A stretch of 64,000 bases of DNA from Arenibacter catalasegens (GTDB taxonomy: Bacteria > Bacteroidota > Bacteroidia > Flavobacteriales > Flavobacteriaceae), in contig NZ_PHQQ01000015.1 in the NCBI RefSeq assembly GCF_002909235.1, positions 62,001-126,000 on the forward strand. Reading direction: 5' to 3'. Position numbers and translations under genes: made by a program. Shown piece after piece: positions 19,206-28,400 of this stretch; positions within the stretch are counted from its first letter, which is position 1; the number at the start of each line of letters is the position of its first letter. The notes beneath the pieces were generated by a model that worked only from the letters and a program-made list of their open reading frames with translations, had not been told where the DNA came from and ran no database searches.

Positions 19206-22118
19206 CTACTCCATATAGTTAATTTCCTTATTGCAAATTCTATCCAGTTCTTCAAAAAGAGACAAAAAACGACTAAAAACACTTGGGTCTACTAGATTTA
19301 AAATATGATTATTAAATTTAGTTTTATCTCCAGTAATTTCATAAACTCCGACAATAGACGTTTCACTTATCATTTTTTGTTCTCGAAGAAGAACTTTGTC
19401 AAAATAATGCTCTATTTCGAAAAACTTAAAAACCTGCTTATTTTGACTGAATTCCAACAAATCTTCTGGTATTGGAAGTAAAATTGCAAAGATGTTTAAA
19501 AATTCGTGCTTTTTAACTATTCCATTGGATTTCACAAAATCACCGCTTAATCCATTGAATTCTTGATACCCTTTTGCATCATTATCGAAAATTCCAATTA
19601 CAATTTTAGTCTTATCTGACTCCGTATGGATTTTATTGGATAACGTTTTTAAATGTTGGGCCAATTGTTGTGCTCCTCCTGCCTTAGATGTTGTAATATT
19701 TTCAACTGCAGTAATATTCCAATATGGCTCTTCATTCATCGTACATACTCTGAAAGCATGACTTATAATTGATGCATCTGTTTTACCCTCAGTAAAAATT
19801 TCAACTTTTTTAGGCACCTGTAATCTTTCAAAGTTGGTGTGCCTCAATTCGGAAGAAGGATGATCAAGCAAAAAGCGAATTCCGTTTATGTGTTTACGCT
19901 TTTTCGATTCCAACTTATAATCTTTCCTAACTTTTGATTGGTTGCTGTACTCCAATAGTTCTATGGCCTCATTAAAAAGGAAAACAAAGAGTGGGATTGA
20001 AAGTATTTTATCTTCATCAAAAAGCAAATCAAGCTTTTTATTGTCCGCCACACGACCAGTATTTAGTGTGGAAGCAATACAGAATAATTTGTAGTATTCT
20101 GTATATAAATCGCTTTCAAATAAAGTCCCCTTTAGTAATTGAACGTTTTTATGAAGTTCATCAAACGCTAGATTTAACGGATCTCTCAAGGTTATTGAAT
20201 TATAATGCAAAAAGAACCAAGCCAGATTGGACAAGGCAATGTCAGTATCTTTAATACCTTTAAAAAAAGGGAAATCTTGTTCAGCTAACTGTTTTACACC
20301 GGTATCGGCTTTTATAATTAGGTTCAACGCTTTTATCACTGCCTTTTTTCGGTAATTTGAATCGGTCATCCAAAGGGATTGCAGAACGTACCCCAGTCCG
20401 GAAATAGATAACAATTGGTCTGGTAGTCTTTTATACTTATCAACCCTTTCAATTAATTTATCCAGAAACTTTGACATATTCTTTGTTCTGCCAGTATAGA
20501 ATATAGCCGTGTTCTGCCAGTTATATTCGGTAAACTTGTCGATTACTTGATTCTCTAAATCTACTCTGTCCTCACTATTAAAGATTTCACGGGAAGCATA
20601 ATATTCTAAGAAATGGTCGTGTTGATAAGTAACAAAACCAAGTTCATCTATTAAAAGCACCCCAGTTCCATCGGTCATACCTTTTATTAATTCTGGAATC
20701 ACTCCTTTTTCAATAGTTATAGACTGGCCTTTAAAGTAATTTATCAGGTATTCAATAAACTCATCTTTCTTTTTTCTATTTCTGTTAGGTGTTTGGATAA
20801 TTTCTAAAGCATACATAGATAAAACCTTCTCCTTGAGATTGATTTTTAAAAAATCGAGATTAGAATTTACATTTAACCGTCCTAATAAAAAAGTATTGAA
20901 GTTATCATAAACGTCAGTAATTGTAGCAGGTACCTCGTATCCATTTTCCTCATACAAAATTGATAAGAGTGATATTGTTAGTGGAGTGGCAGGTATTTTA
21001 TCAAGTATTTTGTTATCAAGAAGGCTGTCCCATAACTCGTCAGATTTCTTTAAATCTTGTTTGAAAAAAGTGGTTAAATATTGCTTTACCTGTCTCAAAT
21101 CAAAATTTGAGACATAAGTCAAAAGATGAACAGGTATGGTGCACTCTTTAGATAAAGATTCGTAATTTCTTGTAGCCAAAATGAACTTCGTGTTTTCATT
21201 AGAAAGAATCTTATCCAACTCGGCAAGTATGGAATTTTGTTTGTCTATTTCAAATTCATCAATAGAATCGACGAGTAACAAAACCTTATAATCGTGAAAT
21301 ACTTTATTATAGTTTTCCTGGCCAACAAAGTCCTTGATTTCACTGGCTACAGCGTTTTCTATGCTGTAATCCAGGGTCGCAATTAACCCAGTTTTTAATC
21401 TTATAGGAAGTATTTTCTCCTGTGAAGTCTCATTATTTTTTATTGCTAATTTGCCAATCTCTTTAAGGAGAGTTGATTTGCCTGTTCCGGCATCACCAGA
21501 GATAATATAATTTCCTTTTTGAAGATAATCTTCCAATTTAAATCGAACTCGAATTTGTCTTTGGGTCTCTGTACTTTCCTTAATATAAAAGATTTTCGGT
21601 TCAATGAAGATGTTCAGAAGATCTTCAAACTTACTATCAAGCTTGAGTATTTGTTTCAATTCTGAATTGCCAGATATAGACTGGATAAAAGAGTCCTCAA
21701 AAGTTTTCAAAAAAACGTCGTTATGTCCCCAATATTCAGGTAAATGCTTGTCCAACGTCTTAGAAAAAGTTTCAGAATTCCAAAAATCAATCTTATCTGT
21801 GCCAATTTCCTTCTTTATCCAGGCCTGGAAATATGGAGAAATTTTTTTTCTGTGGGTACTAATTAAAATAATATTGTCACCTTCATTGTAGCCAGCTTTT
21901 ATTTTATCAAGTACTACCTGAACTTTTCCGCCTAGCTCGCTTAAAAAACAGAAAAATTTAAAAAGTCTTTCGCTTACAATACCCTCTTCATAAGCCTCTA
22001 AAGTATTTTGGTCTATTATATTAATAGCCTTAAAACCGATCTGTTCGATTAATTTTGCTGTTAAAGCAACCAAACTTTCAGTATCCTTAATATGTTCTAA
22101 ACGATATTTATCTCCCAT
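19206..22118 (-). CDS. NACHT-type STAND ATPase with C-terminal TOPRIM-like domain
   Basis: 970 residues. Part 1 (1-170) looks like a restriction-endonuclease-like or sensor fold: NIILISTHRKKISPYFQAW ... DKHLPEYWG. I see no clear PD-(D/E)xK residues, so it may be inactive. Part 2 is a NACHT NTPase: Walker A GDAGTGKST (208-216), Walker B LLLVDSIDEFE (280-290) with the extra acidic residues of NACHT, sensor ILATRNYESL (313-322), TPLTISLL, and YQHDHFLEYYASREIF in the winged-helix region. Part 3 (about 560-750) is helical. Part 4 (770-930) is TOPRIM-like: TEGKTD (Glu777), FDNDAKG (Asp845, Asp847) and EIEHYF (901-906), as in OLD/DUF4435-type domains. It follows hsdS by 14 bp. An anti-phage STAND role with the TOPRIM as effector is inference. 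Confidence 0.82.
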   Translation of the reverse strand: MGDKYRLEHIKDTESLVALTAKLIEQIGFKAINIIDQNTLEAYEEGIVSERLFKFFCFLSELGGKVQVVLDKIKAGYNEGDNIILISTHRKKISPYFQAWIKKEIGTDKIDFWNSETFSKTLDKHLPEYWGHNDVFLKTFEDSFIQSISGNSELKQILKLDSKFEDLLNIFIEPKIFYIKESTETQRQIRVRFKLEDYLQKGNYIISGDAGTGKSTLLKEIGKLAIKNNETSQEKILPIRLKTGLIATLDYSIENAVASEIKDFVGQENYNKVFHDYKVLLLVDSIDEFEIDKQNSILAELDKILSNENTKFILATRNYESLSKECTIPVHLLTYVSNFDLRQVKQYLTTFFKQDLKKSDELWDSLLDNKILDKIPATPLTISLLSILYEENGYEVPATITDVYDNFNTFLLGRLNVNSNLDFLKINLKEKVLSMYALEIIQTPNRNRKKKDEFIEYLINYFKGQSITIEKGVIPELIKGMTDGTGVLLIDELGFVTYQHDHFLEYYASREIFNSEDRVDLENQVIDKFTEYNWQNTAIFYTGRTKNMSKFLDKLIERVDKYKRLPDQLLSISGLGYVLQSLWMTDSNYRKKAVIKALNLIIKADTGVKQLAEQDFPFFKGIKDTDIALSNLAWFFLHYNSITLRDPLNLAFDELHKNVQLLKGTLFESDLYTEYYKLFCIASTLNTGRVADNKKLDLLFDEDKILSIPLFVFLFNEAIELLEYSNQSKVRKDYKLESKKRKHINGIRFLLDHPSSELRHTNFERLQVPKKVEIFTEGKTDASIISHAFRVCTMNEEPYWNITAVENITTSKAGGAQQLAQHLKTLSNKIHTESDKTKIVIGIFDNDAKGYQEFNGLSGDFVKSNGIVKKHEFLNIFAILLPIPEDLLEFSQNKQVFKFFEIEHYFDKVLLREQKMISETSIVGVYEITGDKTKFNNHILNLVDPSVFSRFLSLFEELDRICNKEINYME

Positions 22119-22132
22119 GTCGTACCTTATTA

Positions 22133-23467
22133 CTATAATTGGCCTTTACTAACTTGTTTCCTTACATCTACCTTGCCTGTAACCACTTCACTGATTAGGG
22201 CGGTTTTATATTCTTTTAGTAAGTCAATTTCTTGTTGTGCTTTTGAAATTATACCATCCATATTGCTGGCAATTTTCTTTATATACTTTACTATTTCGTA
22301 CTGCTCATATATAACCGGACAGCAAACCCTAATGTCTTTAATAATATACTGACTAATATTTGGTTGACCACCACCAATAGCCAAATTGATTATATGATTT
22401 TTGTTTACGATAATCCATTGCTGAAGAAATTCAACTCCAATTGTACTATTTTCACACAAAACGCAACAGGCTTGGTTCGTTGTTGTTTCGAACTTTACTA
22501 TAGCAGTTTTTCCAATGGTTGCGCCGTACATTGCCACAACAAGAGATCCGCTCGGAAACTTTTTTAGTGAGGAATAGTCATCTATTGCTTTTTCAGTTAT
22601 TTTTTTCCCGCATGAAAAAAGAACGCCATCATTTAAATCTCCGGTGTTCAACCAATTAATCGTTCCGTTTTCGTGATATAATGGATTTCCAGATTCAGGA
22701 GTTGTACCACTACCAATTCTGTCAAAAGCGTGACCAATTTTCCTTGACTCCCAATGCTCCGGAATTTCCCCCAGCCAATCTATACCCGAATCTTTCATGG
22801 GTACATTGGGGTCGAGGCCTTTTGTGACGGCTTGGTTGATCATGGCCGTGCGTTCTTCTTCCAAAAGTTTTATTAATTGCTCCTTTTTGGCGATCAGCGT
22901 GTCAATTTCTGCCGTTTTTTGGTTGAGGTAATTGGCTATTTGGGTTTGTTCTTCGAGGGGAGGTAGGACAAAATGAATGTTTCTTAATTGAGAAGCGTAT
23001 ATATGAACAACAATTTCACCTTTGGATAATCTCGCCTTTTGTATGTTTACGTGATAAGAATTAAAAACATAAGCCAAAAACATCCAGTTATTTTTTAACT
23101 GTCTAAAAATTATAACATCACCACTCGCATAAGCTTCGTCCTCTCCCAAAAAAACAACACATTTCCCTATATCTTTTTTAGTCTCGCCAGATGCAGTAAA
23201 CAACAAATCGCCCTTATAAATTTCAATTGCTCTCTGTGCATTTTCGTATGACGTTCTTCGCTCTAGCTTCTTCGTATATAAATCATACTTTGTATATATA
23301 TCCCCATATAAAACTACTTGAACACCATTATCCGTTAAATCGGCTTTCGTAATCCCCCTACCTTTCAAAAATTTTCCAAAATTCGCCAATCTATTGATCT
23401 CCCAATGTTCAGGAATTTCCCCAATCCAATCTACCCCGGAATCTTTATATTTATTGTATATCTTCAT
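22133..23467 (-). CDS. hsdS: Type I restriction-modification specificity subunit S
   Basis: 444 residues with two target-recognition domains. Each half begins with nearly the same segment (DSGVDWIGEIPEHWE at about 9-23, DSGIDWLGEIPEHWE at about 227-241). Each TRD ends with a conserved helical spacer (PPLEEQTQIANYLNQKTAEI, and QYEIVKYIKKIASNMDGII). HsdS reads the bipartite target sequence and holds two HsdM and two HsdR subunits. The two recognition halves differ, as expected for an asymmetric target; the target itself cannot be read from sequence. The ATG overlaps nothing and lies 1 bp after the hsdM stop, so translation is coupled. The nearly repeated DNA at both half-starts could support TRD exchange. 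Confidence 0.95.
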   Translation of the reverse strand: MKIYNKYKDSGVDWIGEIPEHWEINRLANFGKFLKGRGITKADLTDNGVQVVLYGDIYTKYDLYTKKLERRTSYENAQRAIEIYKGDLLFTASGETKKDIGKCVVFLGEDEAYASGDVIIFRQLKNNWMFLAYVFNSYHVNIQKARLSKGEIVVHIYASQLRNIHFVLPPLEEQTQIANYLNQKTAEIDTLIAKKEQLIKLLEEERTAMINQAVTKGLDPNVPMKDSGIDWLGEIPEHWESRKIGHAFDRIGSGTTPESGNPLYHENGTINWLNTGDLNDGVLFSCGKKITEKAIDDYSSLKKFPSGSLVVAMYGATIGKTAIVKFETTTNQACCVLCENSTIGVEFLQQWIIVNKNHIINLAIGGGQPNISQYIIKDIRVCCPVIYEQYEIVKYIKKIASNMDGIISKAQQEIDLLKEYKTALISEVVTGKVDVRKQVSKGQL

Positions 23468-23468
23468 C

Positions 23469-25217
23469 CTAGGATATCACCGCTTTAATCAATCCCTCCG
23501 TTTCTGCTTCCAAGGCCAAAATATCAGCCCTTATTTCTTCCAAGGAGCGCAACGGCTTGTATTCGTAAAAGTACTTGGTGAAGTTTAGTTCATATCCAAT
23601 ATTGGTCTTACTATCATCGACCCAAGCATCCGGCACATGCGGCAATACTTCACGCTGCATATAGGCGTCAATATCTTCCTTTAGCGGAATGTTTTCCGTA
23701 TCCCTTAGCACGGAATCGGCCTTGGGATTACCTTTGTTGTCCTTTACTACCTCACCATTTTTCATCAAAGGACGTTCTACCGTGACCTTGGAGTAGCCAA
23801 AATCTTTGTTGTCGAATATTTTACAGCAGTCGGTCTCTACAAAATCACCATATAATTTAGTGATATTGGCAATGTGGTCATCCGATAGCTCGTTGCGTTT
23901 ATTTCCCAAAGATTTACTCATTTTCTTTGAGAAGGCTACGGCATTTATAAGCTGTACTTTTCCTTTTCGCTCTTTTGCCTTATGATTGCTAATGATCCAG
24001 ATATACGTGCTTATCCCCGTGTTGTAGAACAATTGATCGGGCAGGGCTATAACGGCTTCCAACAGATCGTTTTCAATGATCCATCGACGTATGCTGCTTT
24101 CGTTCTGTTTACTGCTAGGGGAGCCAGAAAATAAGGGCGAACCATTAAACACAATGGCCAACCGAGAGCCGCCTACACCTTTGGGCTTCATCTTGGACAT
24201 CAGGTTCATCAGGAACAAAAAGGAGCCATCACTAACAGAAGGCAATCCGGCTCCATAACGCCCACCATGGCCAAGGGATTCGTGTTCTTCCTTTACCTCT
24301 TTTTCTACCTTTTTCCACTTAACCCCAAAAGGTGGGTTGGTAATCAAATAATCGAACTTATGGTCTATGAACTGATCTCCTTTCACCTTGGTATCGCTCT
24401 TGTTTCGTAAGCTGTTGCCCTTGGCAATATTATCGGGTTTTTGTCCCTTAATCAACATATCCGACTTGCAGATGGCATAGGACTCCGGGTTGAGTTCCTG
24501 TCCAAACACTTCCAATCTTGCATCCGGATTTAGCTCATGTAGATATTCCTCGGCCACGGACAGCATGCCGCCCGTTCCCGCACAGCAATCAAAAATAGTT
24601 TTTACTATACCTTTTTGGGTCAAAATATCCCTATCGTTCATAAATAGGAGATTCACCATAAGGCGGATAACTTCCCTTGGGGTAAAATGTTCCCCTGCCG
24701 TTTCGTTGGAAATCTCGGCAAATTTTCTGATCAATTCCTCGAACATATAGCCCATTTCCATACTGGAGATGTTCTTTGGATGTAGGTCGATTTCCTGAAA
24801 GCGTTTCAATACCATAAATAACAAGTTGGACTCGTCCAGTTTGGTAATCTGGTTGTCAAACTCGAATTGTTCAATAATTTCCCTAGCTTCTTCCGAAAAG
24901 CCATTGATGTAATTGCGAAGGTTAGCGGCAATGTTGTTGGGATCGGCAATGAGCTTATCAAAGTCGAACAAGCTGCTGTTATGAAAATTGTAGCCGGCCA
25001 CTTTGTTCAGAATGGGATCTAAATTCTGAATATTCATGGATTTAACCTGCTCGAACTTTTTTAGAACATCGGCCTTTGAGTCCTGAAGGACACAGTCCAA
25101 TCGTCTTAAAACGGTAAGCGGCAGAATCACCTTTCCGTAATCACTTTGTTTGTAATCCCCTCTTAAAAGGTCGGCTATGGACCATATAAAATTGGCAGAT
25201 TCCTTTACGTTGGTCAT
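23469..25217 (-). CDS. hsdM: Type I restriction-modification N6-adenine methyltransferase subunit M
   Basis: 582 residues. An N-terminal helical HsdM domain (1-150: SIADLLRGDYKQSDYGKVIL) is followed by the N6-adenine methyltransferase core: SAM-binding motif I FDCCAGTGGML (209-219), motif IV NPPFG (294-298), and EHFTPREVIRLMV at 176-188, a hallmark of this family. It methylates adenine within the sequence chosen by HsdS and is needed for both modification and restriction. It heads the five-gene operon. A hairpin with a T-rich tail lies 37 bp upstream of its start, so transcription from the helicase gene is probably stopped or weakened before this gene. Confidence 0.96.
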   Translation of the reverse strand: MTNVKESANFIWSIADLLRGDYKQSDYGKVILPLTVLRRLDCVLQDSKADVLKKFEQVKSMNIQNLDPILNKVAGYNFHNSSLFDFDKLIADPNNIAANLRNYINGFSEEAREIIEQFEFDNQITKLDESNLLFMVLKRFQEIDLHPKNISSMEMGYMFEELIRKFAEISNETAGEHFTPREVIRLMVNLLFMNDRDILTQKGIVKTIFDCCAGTGGMLSVAEEYLHELNPDARLEVFGQELNPESYAICKSDMLIKGQKPDNIAKGNSLRNKSDTKVKGDQFIDHKFDYLITNPPFGVKWKKVEKEVKEEHESLGHGGRYGAGLPSVSDGSFLFLMNLMSKMKPKGVGGSRLAIVFNGSPLFSGSPSSKQNESSIRRWIIENDLLEAVIALPDQLFYNTGISTYIWIISNHKAKERKGKVQLINAVAFSKKMSKSLGNKRNELSDDHIANITKLYGDFVETDCCKIFDNKDFGYSKVTVERPLMKNGEVVKDNKGNPKADSVLRDTENIPLKEDIDAYMQREVLPHVPDAWVDDSKTNIGYELNFTKYFYEYKPLRSLEEIRADILALEAETEGLIKAVIS

Positions 25218-25253
25218 AAATATGAATTCAATTTTGAAAACCTAAAAATAAGA

Positions 25254-25278
25254 AAACCACCTTCAAGGCGGGTGGTTT
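25254..25278 (-). terminator. Hairpin with T-rich tail between the helicase gene and hsdM
   Basis: Perfect 8-bp stem (AAACCACC 25254-25261, GGTGGTTT 25271-25278, 9-nt loop). On the minus strand it is followed by TTCTTATTTTT. It sits 200 bp after the helicase stop and 37 bp before the hsdM start, so it may separate the two transcription units or act as an attenuator for the hsd operon. Confidence 0.65.
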
Positions 25279-25479
25279 AATTTGAAAAATTAAGAAGGTT
25301 TAAAAACTGGTGGTGATTTTTATGACGACACTCCTGATCAACCTTCCTGAAAAGATGTGCCAAATGGACCGCAACTAAGAATAGAAGGAAAAGATATTGA
25401 ATTCAATACAGAATATGAAGATCAGCAACTAAGATAGATGTTCTGTTGCTCATTCAATGTTAATATACGGTATCATTCA

Positions 25480-28400
25480 TTATTGATTTTCAAGAGTTAA
25501 AACCTCAACATAATTATCTAAATCACCAACTTGAGCCGTATCTCCAACACATTTTCCCATTAATGACACTCCTAATGGAGATTTAACATCAATTTTCTGA
25601 AGATCAATGTTCATGGTAAATTTCTTAATCCGTTCGTCAACTAAGTGGACATTTAAATTTTTTCCAATATTGATATATTTAATTTCAACCTTACTATTGA
25701 GCTGCACACGGTCTTCAAATAATTCCCTTTGAATAGGCTGAACTTCCTTTTGAATGCGCCCAAATATCTTTTGAATATGCTGATCTCTCTCTTCCTTAGT
25801 ATTTACTTCAGTAGGTATTTCATCAAGCTCTACAAATTCTTGTATTTCGGTTTGATATTCTTTCTTTAAATCAACCAACGAATCCTCTTTTGCAACAATG
25901 ATATCAGTAAAAGCCTCTTTCACAAGGTTTTTATCTGAAGTACTTCCATTTTCCCTAGTTTTACATGTTTCTTCAATAAAGTTGATCAGCCTTTTGGTTT
26001 CATTTTTATGGTTACGCCACCAATTGGTACTCCAGATCCTATGGAACACAAATCCATTACTTTCCAGTATTTTCTGTCGGTAAATATCATTTAAGTACGC
26101 TTCTTTAGAACTATGATAAGCTGCGCCATCGCACTCTATTGCAATTTTTGGAATAGTCGGATTTCCTGCATCAAATACCATGTCTATTCTAAATCCTGCA
26201 TATTTTACCTGGGGTTTTATTTTATCTTCTCCAAAATGATTGACCAATACTTGATAAACTTCTTCTTCAAAAGGCGATTCCAAATCCCCTAAAGCGTCTC
26301 CAAGCCTTATTTCTTCCTTAATATTTGCAGACAAGTCCTCAAGAACCCTTTCCCTTAGCTTATTATTATCTTCACTAACCGCTTTTGCATAGGCTAGATA
26401 AGCAAAAAATGCACCTCTCCTATTATTATCTCCTTGCGTGACCAAATATTGGTTGTAATCTAAAAATACTTCTTGAGGTATGGAGGAGCACACATACACC
26501 TTATACTTGGCCCTTGTTATGATAACATTTAATAACTTATAACCTTTTCCTTGATTTAAAGGACCAAAGCGATGTGTAAATTTTCCATCCTTATTAATAC
26601 CATAGGTTGTGGATAGAATAATAATGTCTCGTTCATCTCCCTGAATATTCTCTAGATTCTTAACAAAAAATCCATTTTCCTGTAGATGGAGCATTTTATC
26701 ATTGAAATCTCGGTATTTTACAAATTTATTGCGCTCATAAATCTTACTTAAAATTAAGTTTCGTTGCGCAATGTTAAAAGTGGCAATACCTACAGAAGGG
26801 TATTCTCCATTAGGGTATGGATTGATATTATTTTCAATAATAGACAGTACCATCTCAGCTTCCAGTTCATTGGTGTGATCTGAGAAAGTTCCATCTACTT
26901 GAATAAAATTAATAGGATTGTATTCAAATTGATTGGGTAGTGGTTTTAAACGGCTATTGTAGAAAGCATGATTGGAAAAATCTATTAAATATGGGTGTCT
27001 GGAACGGTAATGAAAATCTAAATAGCTTTTTTGAAATTCCAATTGCTCTCCAAATTCCAATAATGATTCACAGCCCAAGAGCGAATTATCCAATACGCGT
27101 TCTTGCTCTTCTTGTTCTTCCTCCTCTAACTCGTCCTCATCTTCTATACTACCCTCAAATATTTTACTAAAATAATTGGACGGTGGCATTTGATGTTCAT
27201 CGCCTGCAATCACCACTTGCTTACCTTTTAATAATGCCGGTAAATTATCTTCCAATCGCAATTGACTGGCTTCATCAAACATCACGAGATCAAAGAATTT
27301 TCGTCGATTCAAAAACAAGGTAGAACAAGCATCGGGCGTTGTTAAAATAATAGGGAAACAAGATGTAAATAGATCAATATCATAATTTACTATCTGTCTT
27401 AATGAATGGCGCTTATATACAGAACTACTGCGTTTATTGTATAGGTTACGAACCTTAAGTAGAAAGCTGTTATTAAACCTATCAGAATCCTTTACGAATC
27501 TGGCCTTCCAATATAACTTGATAAACTTAAGTTGCTCTCCTTTTAAACCTTTTACTGCCAGTGTATATTCCTTATGCTCTTTATCATCTGTTGGCAAATC
27601 ATTAGAAGAATATTTATAAAGCAGTTTATTGAGATAACCCCATAAAAAGATTTTCTCCCAATTTTCTTTACCTATTAATTTGGGAATAATTACCAATTTC
27701 TTGTAATCGTCTAAAGCGTTTAAAAAATTAAACCATTTATATTCTTTTGTAAATAAGTCGTTTTCATTATTTATAAATTCATCAAAATCATTAAGAACAA
27801 TTTCAAGATATTCAACTTGTGTTTTTAATTCAAAATTATAATTATGAAACCCTCCAAACCAATCATCTCCCTTAATTTTTTCGAATAACTTTTGTATAGA
27901 TATATTAACATCGTTTTGATCTTTTATAAATTCACCTTTCTCTTTACTGAATAAGGCTAAAAATTTATACCAGATTGTACTCGTCTTTTTTAAATCTAAA
28001 ACATCTGTCAGACCAGCATATTTTTCGCGAAGTTCTTGAATTTGGCTGTTAACAATAGTAAACTGAGATTTATATGATTTAAAGTCGGTTAACAAATCGT
28101 TCTCTATAGCATATGGATTTTCACTGCAATATTTTAATGTGTTTATGAATGATTTATTAACGAATGGTTCATAACTCTTATATAGTGTCTCTGCCTTCTT
28201 AATATCCTCAATATGATCGTATAATTCATCATAATTAAACTTAAAAGGAATGTTTTCTAAATCTAAATCATCAAGCCCTTCAACTATTCCTCTATTTTTT
28301 AAAAATTTGCCAACTACTTGTGTCCAATCATCATCACCAATAATCTTTTCATTGATTTTTTTATGTTTAGCGTTAATGGCATCTATTAGTTCTTGCGCCT

